Positions 1 to 12,209 are shown, numbered from the stretch's first letter. The stretch: DNA of 64,000 nucleotides from Isoetes taiwanensis (GCA_021234155.1 JAJEKV010000033.1:7616635-7680634); one strand, 5' to 3'. The notes: generated by a model not told the origin, from the sequence alone. Translations and numbers: made by a program.

Positions 1-5
1 CGCCA

Positions 6-20
6 TATTCTCCCCACCTT
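6..20 (-). other. E1 polypurine tract
   Basis: The minus strand reads a purine run (AAGGTGGGGAGAATA) abutting the TG of the 3' LTR. This is the plus-strand DNA primer expected at this place in an LTR retrotransposon. The same tract is at 48170-48184 in E2. Confidence 0.8.
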
Positions 21-892
21 GAAATGATGTTGTCCGCAAAGATCGCGGGTCTCCCCACCTTGAATCTTCCTAACCCAGAATCAACCCGATGCATGCAATA
101 TACTACTATAATACTTACACATTTATTAAGATTACCTTAAGGTAATATTTTTAGAACATTATTACGCCCATTATCTTATGAAATAACTTATCAATTGTGA
201 ACATCATTAAAGTAAGTTACTCAATAATTTCACTTTTTACAATTTAGTTAATCAAAATTTTAATATCTCATTCATATATATACTTATCCTTTGAGGTACT
301 CTTCACTCCTTGCAACACATTCCAACAAAATTTGTGTTGTAAGTCTTCGAAGCTCGACCTCCTTGCCCTCCTGAGCTGCTCTATTGGCTCTGTGTCGACA
401 CTACGCTAGTACCATTTAATTATTAATAAAATTTTGGTTATATGGTAACACCCCACCTATCTACATAAATGCATGGCTAATCTCCCAAGATAGGAAGAGG
501 ATGCTTCTTCCATCATGGCCGTGGAGACACCTATCATGCCTATATGCCTCTCATGCCTACACCTTTAGTTGCCCAAAGCGTGGAGGATAGGGTCCTTCCC
601 GTGATATGGGGCGGAAGGACGATTCCTCCTATCAATGCATATATGGGACTAGAGGTGCTTTTCCTATCAATGCATTCCTCAATGACCTCCTTTCTTCGAG
701 GTCGCCTACTCCGGGGACGTAAGTAGACTTTCTAATCTACCTTCCACTCATCCAAGCGAAAACGGGTCATGCCTACATTGACATTACACACACCCTAGAG
801 ATCACCGTAGTGGTCTCATCATCGGTAATCAACGCATGCAACCCATACCTAGCATAGGTTGCATGCGAGATTAATCTTAACTACACATAGAA
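21..892 (-). other. E1 non-coding 3' region between pol stop and polypurine tract
   Basis: About 870 bases, AT-rich on the left and collinear with 48185-49063 of E2. I see no conserved reading frame; the short open frames here are not shared between the copies. Confidence 0.7.
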
Positions 893-3800
893 TTAATCTA
901 CACAAATCGACATGCCTCGAGCCGCATTTCTTCGAGATGACCTTGCCGCCCCATTGCTCCATAAACCGTGGGTACCGCTTCAATAGATCCCTCTTGAGTA
1001 CCCATGTCGCTGGGCCTTTCCAGCAAGTGCTTCTACTTGACCAAATATTGAGAAACTCCGATCTCCTTGTTTTCTTGAAGGCTTTATCAAGAATCGCCTC
1101 GAACTATTTCCAATGCTTCCTCCGCCATTTCCAACAACGTTGAGTGTCCAAGACTTCGCTGGATTTGGAGTATGCTTCTTCAATAAACTCACGCGGAAGA
1201 CTTTATGAATCTTTAGGTGTGTCGGCAAGTCGAACTTGTAGGATTGGGTACCTACTCTCTTGACTATTCTCGAAGGTCCAGCCCACCTTGGAGCAAGCTT
1301 CTTACAATTTCCGGCGCGGAGCTTCTCACCGCTTCACTTTGATCTTGAGCCACACGTTGTCGCCAACTTCAACTCCCCGACAGTTCGATGTTTGTCGGCG
1401 ATGCTCTTTTGTCGACTCTTTTGCCGCCGTAAGATATCCTCGAACTTCTTCCACCACCGCCGATGTCGCCAATATTTGCCGCTAAACCTCTACTTTGACA
1501 CCTGGATTGTGCCAAGTGTCCGAGTTAGGCATTGGTAGCCGTGAATTGATCATAAACGCATTTACATTTGGGATGATTCCCGCTGGTGCTATTGCACGAA
1601 ACCCACCAAGTGAATAAATTCTTCCCACATACCTTGCTTGTTCCGCATATAGTTTCAGTAGCATATCCTCCAAAATCCTCGCTGGTCCGCTTCCGCTTGG
1701 CCATCCGTCATGGGATGATAGGCCGTGTTTCATGGATAGCTTCGCCGGAATGGTCGCAAAGAGGTCTTGCCAAAAGGCACTCATGAACTTTGATCCCTCG
1801 CCTGAGATAATCTCCCTTTGGCATGCCATGAAGCCCCGACGCATTTCTTTGGTGAAGAGCTTTGTTGTATCCATAGCTATGTTCCGGTGGGTCCGCAGGC
1901 ACAAAATGTGCCATCTTTGACAACTTGTCGACCACTACCATCAAGGCATCCTTCCCTCTTACCGCCCTTGGAAGCCCCGTTATGAAATCCATGCTGATCA
2001 CCTCCCATTTAGCGCTTGACACCGCTTAATGGCTCTAATGCCCCCGAATTCAAGCCGCTCTCTTCGTCACACGACATAGCCGACATTCCTTGATGTAGCG
2101 AAGCTACCGCTTCTTCATCCCCGCCAATAATAGTTGCCGCAAGACTTTGAAATATGTCTTCATGAATCCCGTGATGGCAGCTTATTGGACCAAGCAGCGG
2201 TCGTGGAGGATCAATTTCCTTACACGATGATTCGCACGCACAACTTGTCTTTATGGTATAAGAGATTACCTTCCTTCTTAAAGTTTTTGAAGGTTTTTCT
2301 CTCCTTTGTCCGTTTTGCTTCCCCGCTTAAGCTTGCTCATACTTCCTTGAAGTCCACATCCGCTGGCAAGGATTCTTCAATCTTCTTCCCAAAGTCACCG
2401 AAAGCGCCAAAATTGCATTGCAATGCACTCTAGTTGTCGTGGGTGCCTTTGAAAGCGATCCGCTACCACGCTGAGCTTCCCCGCTTGTAGACTATATCAA
2501 AGTCATACTCTTCGAGAACTCCATCCACCTTCGGCTGTCCTCGTGTTAAGGTGTGGTTATGCGGAATACATACCGGAGGCTGGCGATCTCAGATCCAATT
2601 GGAACTTCCTTCCCAAGAGATAGTGCCTCCAAATTCTTAATGCCCCGACAACCGCAGCAATTTTGATCGTAAGGGCCGTAGCGCTGGCTCAAGGCTGCTC
2701 ATCTTCCCCGAATCGTGATGCTACCACACGCCTTCCCCGCATGAGCACCGCACTGCGGGCTATCTTACTTGGCGCTCTGCCGCCACCAACTTGTTTTCTC
2801 TCGGTCCGGCAGAAAGTTAAGACGGGCGTTGTCAAAGTTTCCTTCAACAATTCAAACCCCGCTTGGGCTTTTTGTGCCAATGGTCTGCCCAATCTTTCAC
2901 CTTTTCCTCACCTCGCAAGTCAAGAAGGGCCGCTTATCTTAGCGGTTCTTCACTAACTTCCTCGTAGTACCGCTAGGCCAAGGAAACTTCTGACCTCATG
3001 CACATTCTTCGCTGTCGGCCACCGGATGACGGCTTCAATCTTGGTGTGATCCGCCGAGATTCCTTCGCTGAGATCACATGACCCAGGTATTCCACCTCCT
3101 CTCCGCGGCGACACTGGACAACTTGGCGCATAACCGTGCTCTTCAACTTCTCCAAAGACTCTCCTTAAGTGTTGTACGTGTTCTTCAAGGGATCCGCTAT
3201 ACACCAAAATGTCATCAAAGAATACTATTACGTAAGGTGTCTAAGAACTCTTCAAGATGTCGCTCATGAGCCTCATGAACGTTGCCGGGCATTCGGAAGT
3301 TTTAAAGGCATTAGCGTGAACTCATAGTGCCCGCATCGCTCAATGAGGTTTAATGAATATCTTCTTCCTTTATCCCGATTCGATGATAGTCCCGACCTTA
3401 GGCTTCCATTTTGGAGAAGACCTTTGCCCTTTGGAGTTGATCCATCAAGTCGCCCTGACTGGGGAGCGATACTTGTTCTTGATGGTGTGCTTGTTCAACC
3501 GCCTATAGTCTATGCACATCCTCAAACCGCCATCCTTCTTCTTGACAAAAAGAATGGGCGCCCAAATGGCAGACACTAGGTCTAATGAAGCCTAGGTCGA
3601 AAGCAACTCCCCGCAATTTCTTTAGCTCGGCAACTCATGCGCCGTCATTCTATATGGGGCCTTGCTCGTCGGGTTTCATTCTCTGGCTCGAGTGTTATCT
3701 CACACTCGACTTCTATAAGGAGGGAGCTGCTTTTGATCTCATCCGAAAGAGATCGTGGAACTCGCGGATCAACTTAGCTACTTGCTTGGGCAACTCACCG

Positions 3801-4430
3801 AGCCCCTTTATCTTCCTTACCCTCTTCTCGATTCGGGCTCTGGATCTCGAGCTTGAAGATATATGCTACTTGCTTCACTCTTTTATGCACCTCAACAAAT
3901 AAGCTTACTAGACATGCAATCGCATAATGGGAACAACTTTCTTTACCGTGATCTCTATGATTTTGCCATTGCGCCGTGGAGGGTCACTTTGGCGCTTCCA
4001 CAATCAATGAGGGCTCCTCGCCGGGTCCAAGATATTCCATTCCAATGATCAAATCATACTTTGCCAATGCCCATTACCGCCCTATCCGATATTAATCCCC
4101 TCGCAAGTCGATGTCTAAATTAATTCTTTTCTTGTTCCGCCCGCCTTTACCGCCTCCACTTGCTAAGACAACGGGCCTTGGCTTCAACTTCAGTGGTTTC
4201 AACTTCAACATTTCACCATTCCGGGTGATGCAAAGTTATGGCTACTTCCCGAAGTCTATCGTGACTATGAAGGACTTGGCCTTGGCAAATTACCTTATAC
4301 CGCTCTCGCTTGTTCTGTATCTATTGCGGCAAAGATATGACACTTCACCCTGAATATAGTCGCTGGCTGCCGGGCCGCTGCCGCCGACGGAGTGTCCTGG
4401 GGCCTCCCAACTCGCTTAGCCGCACTCATG
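893..4430 (-). pseudogene. E1 pol remnant (protease, RT, RNase H, integrase, chromodomain)
   Basis: Minus-strand sequence collinear with the E2 pol at 49064-52610. Integrase and chromodomain pieces lie at about 893-2250, RNase H at 2450-2960, RT at 2960-3640 and protease at about 3860-4250. Recognisable fragments include the integrase core start (ISMDFITGLPR, near 1960-2015). Frameshifts occur every 50-200 bases, so no domain is intact. Most differences from E2 replace CTG or CAG with CCG, CG or CGG, which suggests that part of the damage is sequencing error. Confidence 0.85.
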
Positions 4431-5095
4431 ACGAGGGGTAGCTTCGCTGGCCTGCGGGCCCTGGCTGGAAACACCAAAAGCCGCTTTTTATGCACTCCTC
4501 GCCTTCTTTTCCTAGGGCATAGCCTCCGCAAAAGGACCGCGACCGCTTTGGAGTAGTTTGACCCCTCCTACTTATCCTTGAAGGACACCTCCTTTTTCTT
4601 GCCGCTTCCCCTGTTGCCACCATAATGGGCTCTAGCCGACCTCGACCTGCTGCCCTAGGACTATAACTCCCCGCTGCCTTGCCTTTATCCTGGTAATACC
4701 GTTGTTCTCGCCCCGCTATTTCCGAGGTCCCGCCCCTTGCAAGCTTATTGCTTGATTCTCGCTCCGAGCATCGCTTTAGGGTTTATTGCCCTTACAAGCT
4801 TATGGATCTCATTATTCAGCCCTCAATATAGTTTCCACCGCATGCTTTTCACCCAACTTCTTGGCAATACAAAGTCTTAGTCTCTCATGAATTCTCCAGA
4901 TATTTCTCTCGACTGGATTTGTTGCCCCGTCAAGTAACCTCGTAAAACCGCCGCGATCATGCCGACTTGTGCTCTCTCGGACGTGACGGCGCTTCTAAAA
5001 GCTTTTGTAGCAAAACTTCTTCGAACCTCGCATGCATCCCCTCGCTAAGCCATGGGCCTTGCATAACCCTTCCACCAAATGCGGATGCTCGCTAA
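4431..5095 (-). pseudogene. E1 gag, 3' half only
   Basis: Matches the C-terminal half of the E2 gag, including the CCHC zinc-knuckle region at about 4425-4500. The homology stops abruptly near 5095, and the next recognisable sequence is the C-terminus of ORF2. Relative to E2 (about 53270-53995), some 0.7 kb is missing: the gag N-terminal half and the AT-rich spacer before it. The copy therefore could not make a complete capsid protein even if the frameshifts were errors. Confidence 0.75.
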
Positions 5096-5096
5096 T

Positions 5097-6619
5097 CATT
5101 TACGTTGATCTTGGGTAAGATGGATTATCCTCGAGGAACTTTTCACTTGGGCTGTTCCCCTTTGAATGGCCCAAGTTCCTAAGACGTGTGGAGATCCTGC
5201 ATGTAATAACTCTTGCTAAATCTTCTATTAGGTGGGAGGTATAAAACTGCGCAATCGCAGCCGATCTTGCTGCCGCTGGCAGGTATGGCCCGTCGAAGAC
5301 GTCAGTGCTACAGCTCTTTTCACCGGAATTGCATACCGATTGTTAAGGGGGTAACCGTGCATGCACGCGAAGATCCACGAGAGTGCAATCAGCGGCGATA
5401 CTCCTTCCCTCGCCTGCGGGGTGAATTTGCGATTGGATAACCGCTATTCTTCATCCATCAGCAATATGGCGAGGGTGTAATGCGTAGTGACCTGTTCTTG
5501 AGATGGGTCCTCGACTACTCGGTATCCAGCTCGGTGTGCGCTTCCCGAAATCATCAACCTCCACGTGGTGAGCTCCACCGTAGTCATTGGCCCATTCTTT
5601 GAAGCCCTCCACGGTGAATTAAGCTGTCCTATCGAGGAGGTCTTTCTTGGGCGAGCTTTACCGTTAGGATGTTTGAGGCGCGCAAGCGGATCCCCATCTG
5701 TTCACTGGAGCAAGGAACTCTTCCTCCGTCGTGGCTTGTTCTCGGCCTTATGCGCCTCCATGATACGCGATGTTCTTAACGTAGGCTTGGATGTCGGGTA
5801 AAACTCTCCACGTGTAAGTGTCGGCTTCCCTTGCTTGGAGGGAAGACTCTCGGGCGATGAAGTCGTCCAAGTGCATTCCGGAGTTAGTGCGTAACTCTTC
5901 AATCGATATTCCTTTCCACCTCCAGGGAGGTTTTGAATGTCGCTTAGGAGCAAGAAACTCCTCACCTTGATTATAATGGGAGCTGGGGCTTGTGATGCCT
6001 AACCCGGGGTGGCGCGACTACACGAGAGCTCTGCTTAGGCTTCTTTTCAATCTTGCCACTCCGCTCGGCTTTGTGCTGCTCCTCTGGAGTCGAGCTCAAC
6101 ATCTTCTTCCTCCTCCTCGGTTCCTGTTCATCCGAGTCTTCTTCCCTTCCCTTCACCCTCCTGTTAAATGCGTGTGTGGGCCCAGCGTTGTTAACTTTCT
6201 TTCTGGCTAATGGATCTCGTCCATGGGGGAATGGAGGTTTCCCCACGATGTTCACGTACGGTGGGTGAGAAAGGTGCGAGGCGGTGTTGAAAGAAGTACT
6301 TGGTCACGGTTGCCGATTAGGACCATTGGCTCGGGTGTCGTGCGCTTTGTTTGTGGGTATTTGGCGATGTTAGGACATCGTCTAATCTTTTCTGTAGGGG
6401 CCATCTAGGAACAAAATATCCTATACAAGGGGAGTTGCACTAGTATTTGGTTCTACCCTAGCTTGAAACTCGGTCGGGACTCTACTATAAAATTTGGGGT
6501 CGCGTGCAAGGTTGCTTGGGCGTCTACCTCCTTCACGAAGATCTGGAAGATTTGAGTCGGCCCGTCGGCCTCGGCATGGCTGTGGCCCCATACCATCTCT
6601 GGAAATCAGAAGTTGCCAT
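5097..6619 (-). pseudogene. E1 ORF2 (unrecognised retroelement protein)
   Basis: Broken homologue of the 509-residue ORF2 of E3. I chose the start at 6619 because the frame there reads MATSDFQRWYGA, matching MAPSNFVRWYDA of E3, and a TATA box lies about 115 bases upstream. Downstream, short stretches match E3 in order, for example a segment around ALLHATP-like residues in the first 50 codons and SFLLLSDIQNLP near 5925-5965. The frame is lost repeatedly. The function is unknown. E1 keeps the N-terminal third that E2 and E4 have lost. Confidence 0.6.
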
Positions 6620-6733
6620 TGATTAATTACGGAAGAGGGTAACAAATGGTTGCAAGAGCGCCTCGAGGAGTTGGGAAATCGGCTAGAAGGGCGGGAGCAG
6701 ATTTGTAAGGGTGCTATGTGAGAAGTGTGGGGT

Positions 6734-6743
6734 CTATTTATAG
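6734..6743 (-). promoter_or_regulatory. TATA box upstream of E1 ORF2
   Basis: The minus strand reads CTATAAATAG about 115 bases before the ORF2 start at 6619. E3 has CTATAAAAAG at the matching place (42571-42580). The position and its repetition in a second copy suggest an internal core promoter for ORF2. Confidence 0.6.
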
Positions 6744-6934
6744 AAAAAGGGAAAACCCTAATTTTTGGATGACTTGAAAATTTCCAAGGGTTAGGTAATT
6801 CTAGCTTATCGAGGTCAAAATAGGAGTTTGAGGGACTATAGGAGATGCTTGAACAAGGCTAGGTTACCTAAAAAGATGCTATGCGATGGGTTGAAGGTGA
6901 CTTTAACAAGTCACCGGTGAAGAATTGGTAAGAG

Positions 6935-6994
6935 GTCTCACGGCTTAGCCTCGCTTCAATCCTAACTTTTTGTTTCTTGACAGCGGTATGAGAC
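6935..6994. repeat. E1 palindromic module a (before ORF2)
   Basis: A 60-base unit bounded by GTCTCA and TGAGAC, lying between the H3 stop and the ORF2 TATA box. Its core (GCCTCGCTTCAATCCTAACT) recurs at 7127-7194, and a variant is at 8965-9021 upstream of the H3 gene. Confidence 0.65.
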
Positions 6995-7126
6995 ATCGGT
7001 CCCATTTTGATTAAAGGTGTCAATTTGGGTAAACTAATGGTGTAAGGGGTGATGGGCTCATCAAATTAAGCAGAATCGACCCCTTATTTGGTCGATTTGG
7101 AGCTATTTTAGTCAAGTTTGGGCGAG

Positions 7127-7194
7127 GTCTCCGCGACTTGCGCCTCGCTTCAATCCTAACTTTTTGTTTTAGCGGACGAGCGCGGTATGAACAT
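7127..7194. repeat. E1 palindromic module b (before ORF2)
   Basis: Second copy of the module, starting GTCTC and sharing the core GCCTCGCTTCAATCCTAACT with 6935-6994. The right end is degraded. Confidence 0.55.
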
Positions 7195-7338
7195 CATGTC
7201 TCTCGGCTCCCAAATATCTATTTTCTTGAAATAAAAGCTAAAACTTATTAATTTGCTCTAATTAGTCAAGTTTATGTCATCAAAGTACACAAAATTGCTC
7301 TATATTACAAAATTTTAATTATTTACAACAAAAAGTTT

Positions 7339-8560
7339 CTAAAGGCGTTCTCCCTTAATGCGGGTCGCCAAGACTCATGTCTTATCGCATCAAGGTTACC
7401 CGCTTAGCGTGGATAGTGCAGGCTGTTGAATCTTCAAAATGTTGTACTATCTTTGCCCTCGGCCGCCTCTTGCATTGCTAGCGGGCCTCGTGCAGTGACT
7501 CTAAAGTCACATTCTATAGGCTGCGCATAACTTCACTTAGCCGGCGAAGGGGCCGCGGGGATTAGGAGGCCCCGAAGGCTGCTTATTTGGAAGTGTCTAA
7601 TCTCCCTTACAGCTCTTCTCTCTACCTCCTTCCTATCCGCTTTCTTCACGGGTGGCGGCTTAGGAACTAACAGGCCCGGTGGTGGCGGCCTTAAGGTTCT
7701 TTACCTTCGTTAATTAAACCCTCCTCGATGAACTTAACTTTCTGTTTTTCTTCATAATATTTGTTATAGGCCTCCCATTTCTTCATGTAGGCCTCGTGCT
7801 CCCTCATCTTTCTCTCATAAATCTTCACCACATCGTGTATTAGGCTTCCGGGAAGTGGTCGTGGTTGCTTCTTTCTATCCCATCGTTATTGAGGGGGGCT
7901 TACACTTGGTCTTCTTTGGGGTTGCTTTCGGTCTGCGGCTGCTCGGGTACTTCTTGCTCGTCCTGGATTCTTGGAAGAGCTTCCACCTCTGCGGCGTTAG
8001 GGTTGAAGTCCCCATCGAAAATTCGTCGGAAGGGTTTGGGGGTTCGTCGGTTGCAGCTCCTTGATGATAATGTTGGGGTTGGCCTCTTCCTTGGCGGGCG
8101 ATCCTTTGTTCTCCTTATGCCAGCCACGAACTTCCTTTTGCTTCCTTCTTTTCTTCTCTTTGTCTTTTGTTCCTCCTCCTTCCTTTTCCTCTTTTTGTCC
8201 TCCTTCTCTTTACTGCTTGGTAGCTGTTGCTTTCACGATGAATCTTCTAAAGATTACGCTACCTCGGCCGGCTCCAAACCCATCACTTGCTCATACGCTT
8301 TTTCTGGCAGCCGGATCTCCGCTCTATTTCTTCATACACCTCCCTCGTCTGCGTCGTCCATGGAGTTTGGTGATGTGGCCTCGTCCTCCACCCTCGGTTG
8401 AAGACATCGATCAAATCGGAGGTGTCTTGCTCTTACGTCCGGCGAGCGATCCCCTCTTCTGCAGGCCTCTCACGAAGCATCTTCGAATGATCTGTCTCGG
8501 TGGCTGGTGGTGGTTTCGCTGGCGGCAACTTCCTTCTTGATGCTGTTTGGTTCGGGCCAT
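7339..8560 (-). pseudogene. E1 histone H3 fusion gene, decayed
   Basis: Starts MARTKQHQ at 8560: H3 residues A1, R2, T3, K4 and Q5 are kept, then the tail diverges. A charged linker follows, with a patch (REHEAYMKKWEAYNKYYEE, about 7730-7790) that matches the pre-fold region of E2. The C-terminal histone fold is frameshifted, but the minus strand at about 7370-7430 still reads [16 protein letters not shown], the alpha2-loop2-alpha3 region of H3, and the end reads KGERL-stop (7339). A TATA box lies about 100 bases upstream. Position and order are identical to E2, E3 and E4. Confidence 0.8.
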
Positions 8561-8662
8561 GTTTCTGGATCGTCAATCGGATAAAGCGCCCGAAAGATAA
8601 GCCCTAAGTTGGGAAGAAGCTGGATTTCTAGGGCAGACGAAAAAATGAGTGGAGTTCTACAT

Positions 8663-8672
8663 CTATTTATAG
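8663..8672 (-). promoter_or_regulatory. TATA box upstream of E1 H3 gene
   Basis: Minus-strand CTATAAATAG, 103 bases before the MARTKQ start. E2 (56921-56930) and E4 (63061-63070) have the same decamer at the same distance. Confidence 0.7.
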
Positions 8673-8774
8673 CTTGGGGAATTTTAGGTCAAAACTCAAG
8701 TTGCTCTGTTTTAACATGCTAAGGCACAATTTATCTAAAACTTATACTTATTTGGGACTTTTTTCTACCTATTG

Positions 8775-8842
8775 GTCTCCACGGCTTAAGCCTCGTTCCA
8801 ATACTAATGTTTAGTTTTGCGACCAGTAGCAGTATGAATCTC
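8775..8842. repeat. E1 palindromic module c (leader)
   Basis: A unit starting GTCTCC with degraded GTCTCA/TGAGAC-type ends, in the leader between the primer binding site and the H3 TATA box. It resembles modules a and b. Confidence 0.5.
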
Positions 8843-8964
8843 ACTCATTCTAGGGTTTTTAGGTAATTAAAACATGCTATTCTAACTAATTCCTATCTTA
8901 GAATTAGCCTTACCACATTATTTATCTCAAATTCATCATGTTTTTGGTGTTCTTGACTTTCGAT

Positions 8965-9021
8965 GTCTCACGACTTAGCCTCGCTTCAAAACAAAAAGTT
9001 AGTTTTGCGACGGTATGAGAC
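8965..9021. repeat. E1 palindromic module d (leader)
   Basis: A 57-base unit with exact ends GTCTCA and TGAGAC. It shares CTTAGCCTCGCTTCAA with module a. It is the fourth module in this copy: two precede H3 and two precede ORF2. Confidence 0.65.
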
Positions 9022-9216
9022 TCCTACCCTCCTGGAAAATTTTGGCTCATTCTTTTTTAATCTTGTTAAATTCCAATTCACTTAATTGTTACTAGCTTAG
9101 CATAACTACAAAGGTGAAAAAAAAAATTTTCCCACTTTTTAGAGGCTTGAGGATCCTATCAAGTTAGTACTACTGGGAACATGGTCAGTGCTTTGCTCTT
9201 GGTCTCCAAGAACATT

Positions 9217-9228
9217 GCTCTGATACCA
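9217..9228 (-). other. E1 primer binding site (initiator Met-tRNA)
   Basis: The minus strand reads TGGTATCAGAGC one base after the LTR end. This is the complement of the plant initiator Met-tRNA 3' end, used by chromoviruses and many other plant LTR elements. Confidence 0.9.
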
Positions 9229-9229
9229 C

Positions 9230-10753
9230 TGTGACGTCCCCTACTCGTATACGGTGCACTCCCATTATACAAACAGATTCTTCCCCACACCAGCTCCATC
9301 TTGTCTGAGGCCCCTCCACATATCCAGCACCCGTGCTGGTCTCCGTGGGGAAGAGTGAAGGTGTCATTCTACCCGTCTCCCTCGGGGGCCTACCTAGGCT
9401 GCTTGGGAAGCGTAAACATACATGTCGATAGCACATACATCAGCATCCACGTGACCATCTCGAGGATGGTCCCCTCATATCTGCATAGACAAAGATCGTA
9501 CATCACATAGGGGGATCCTACCGAAGGCTCGGACTCAAAAGGATGGTAACGGCTTGGGTCTCGAGTTGCGGACGGTGAATTCATGGCAATGGATTTGCGG
9601 CATAAGAACATGGCATAGGTTGTCCACTCCATCCGCCCCTCCTTGCACACTTTGCGAGTAGGTTGAAAAGTGTTTGGGACGGTGTAGCCATGGGATGCAT
9701 AGCCGAAGGGGCTATTCTGGAGTCTCATCCTCGGTTCGATGGGGCAGGTAGGGATCACTCCTCCAGGAGATTTACATGCTAACTCAAGGTGACTAGAGGG
9801 GCCCACTTTGCCCAGTGTTATTTGAACCAGCGGAAAGTGTACACCACTTCCGCAGATTAGCCCATGCCTTACCTTCCTTTCGGTGGTAAGCCATTAGACC
9901 TAGTCACAATGATCCCAGGTGGGCTTTACACACCAGGGGATCGTTCAAGAATCGGGACATGAACCTCCTTCTTAGCGGTCGGCCTTCACCCCTGACCGGT
10001 GTGGCTCTTGTACCTGAGCCGAATCTACGGTGTGCTAGAGAGGCTACTCTAGGAGCATCAACTACAAGCTTTGGGGCCTCTACCCCCTTCCCAATACAAG
10101 GAGTTCACAGGAAATACATCATCCAAATATATCACACGAAGAGCTAAAGAACTAGATCTAATCATAGAGTTAGGTTCTTTGGTTGGTGTCGAGATCTAAG
10201 ATCTGAATAACTACTATGGGCAATTTAATAGTCTAAACCCTCACGATTCTATGACTGAAGGCGGTTTAAGCTATTAAATTGACCAAATCTGATCCTTGGT
10301 GGCTCCTCGACACGAGTTCAACCATCTATTTGGTGTCGAATTAGGGAGGCCCGATGGGCATAATTAAACAGGCGTCACGGGGGCGGTTTTTGCTCTGGGG
10401 CAGCCAAAGCCGGGCTCTAAAACCCTAGGGGCGAAAACTAGCAAGCTAGGGTTTTCCTACCTAAATAGACATGGGGTTTAGGCTAGGGTTTCCAATTGCC
10501 CAATTTGGCATGTGGGATAATTGGAAAGGCCCCACTTACTTTAGTGGCTAGGTGGCAAAATATGCCAACATGGAAAGGTGTGCCCTCATTAATGTGCACA
10601 TGTGCACATTAATAATATATGAACACTCTAGTAAGTTGCCCCTAGGGCTACTTACTGCTATCGTTGGCCACCGTCAATCGGGGTGGGCGTGTCTGGCGTG
10701 GCATTAAGTGGCGGTACAATGCGTCACGGGCGTATACTGTGCTGGAAGCGTCA
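9230..10753 (-). repeat. E1 5' LTR
   Basis: About 1524 bases, running TGTGACGTC to AGCGTCA on the plus strand and alignable with 46582-48169 and 57497-58793. It contains telobox-like AAACCCTA motifs near 10430-10495. Differences from the other LTRs are concentrated at CTG and CAG. Confidence 0.85.
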
Positions 10754-10849
10754 CATATCAAATGCTGAATTTTTATCGGTTTTGAAGTTCCTTTGAGGTC
10801 GGGAAGATCAACATCAAAGGAAATCAAGCACGAATTGAGCGAAGTTCAA

Positions 10850-12207
10850 TGAACTCCTTGAAAAGTATACGAGAATGGCCCTACCAACAATGAAGTGAGG
10901 ACTCGTTTTGCAAGAGCATTTGTATGGCGGGAACACCCTAAGGCTTTGGGTGACCCGAAAATTACAAAGGTAAATTGGGCATCTTTAGCGGCCAGACTCC
11001 CACCATTTTACGTAGTTCATAAGAGTAAAGATCATGAAGTAAATTGTTTTGAAGCTAACCTCAATGTGATTATCAATCACATTAGAAGCTGTCGAAATGC
11101 AAAAGAAAAGGCGAAGAAGAAATTAAAGGAAAAAAAAACTTTGTTGAAGAAGGTAGGTCGCGATTAAAAGTCTTTGAAGCTACTTGCACTTTATTGTACA
11201 AAAGCAAATTTCAGAGAAGAGAATCTATCAAACTTTCTGGTCTTGATTTGCCTAACAACCAAGCTTTGGTTGCATACTTGAAGAAAGATGAAGCAAGTTT
11301 AATGGCTTTACTTTACGAAACTATTAAGTGCTAATGTTTACGTCTGAGAAAAGTTGAAGGAAGAAATCAAATCCTTGGAAGTGAATATTGAAGCATATGG
11401 CCATAGGATGGAGTTTTGGAATGCAAAGTCCAAACACATATCTGCTATCACGATTTCAGCCAAAAGGTAGAAGGAACTCAAAGTTCACATGGGTGTTTAT
11501 GATGCACTTTTCGAGATCAATTTCTTTGAAAGATGTGAAGGTTGTGGTTTGAGTTTTAGCTCGATTACAGTTTTTCTTATCAAGTTATCATGTGATCATA
11601 AATTTCATGTTTCTTTGCTTTGGTTACGTCTTGGATACTATGCATTGTCTGATGGCGGGGTTGTGGGGTAGAAGTGCGACAAGCTTGAGCAAGAACTTGG
11701 TTACTTTAAAAGCGGATGAAGATGGAAAACCGCAAGGGAGTATGAAGAGTCTTATGATGAAGATGTGAAGGTGACAAAGGTCACAAAGGTGAAAGGAAAA
11801 AGGTAAAGACATGGGTGAGGATTCTAACTCTGTTGCAAGCTGGTATGACAAACCTATTTCCAAAGATTTTGTTGCTAAGAGGAAGGCAAGAAGAAGATTC
11901 TTAGGAGCAGCAACAAGAAAGCAAGATCGGGAAGTCAGTCAAGTCCTAAGGCGTAACTAGTCTGAGCGTGAGATCCCAACAACTCTGTTACACGGGTTCT
12001 CCACTTGCTTCTCACATTACACATGCTTCTCCTGTTACACACCTTCTCGATTCTGACTCCAACACATGAAGAGCCTACTCCTTCAAAGTCACCATTCCAC
12101 GGATATCAATCGATGAGGAAGACCTCACTCTTGCGAGAGAAGTTTATAAGGAAGGCTGGATAAGCGGTTTGCTAGCTTTTGGGGTTCAAGTTGAAGTTTG
12201 GTTTTGA
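10850..12207 (+). pseudogene. TnA companion gene (coiled-coil protein), decayed
   Basis: The longest open piece (10895-11167) contains RTRFARAFVW, similar to STYFARAFAL in the TnB companion gene (34213-34707, minus). Both are followed by a V-D/N-W-x-x-L/V-A motif. A lysine- and glutamate-rich coiled coil then runs through about 11100-11520 with frameshifts, and the recognisable coding ends near VYKEGWISGLLAF (12145-12190). I see no Ulp1-like protease segment in this copy. The function is unknown; the gene is assigned as a transposon gene from its position and its similarity to TnB. Confidence 0.5.
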
Positions 12208-12209
12208 AA

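Larger units (their letters stand above)
1..10753 (-). mobile_element. E1: chromodomain Ty3/gypsy LTR retrotransposon carrying a histone H3 gene (copy 1)
   Basis: Minus-strand element, read from its 5' LTR (9230-10753) leftwards to the last five bases of its 3' LTR at 1-5. In sense order: LTR, Met-tRNA primer site, H3-fusion gene, ORF2, gag (5' half deleted), protease-RT-RNase H-integrase-chromodomain, polypurine tract. It aligns along its length with 48165-58793 (E2). The frames are broken throughout, mostly at positions where E2 has CTG or CAG. Bases 10754-10758 (catat) would be the right target duplication; the left one lies outside the window. The element appears to sit inside TnA. Confidence 0.9.

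Noticed and set aside
9185-9806. Open frames across LTR sequences (also 45687-46140, 57706-58107)
   Set aside because: LTR sequence; the frames are not shared between the aligned LTRs.
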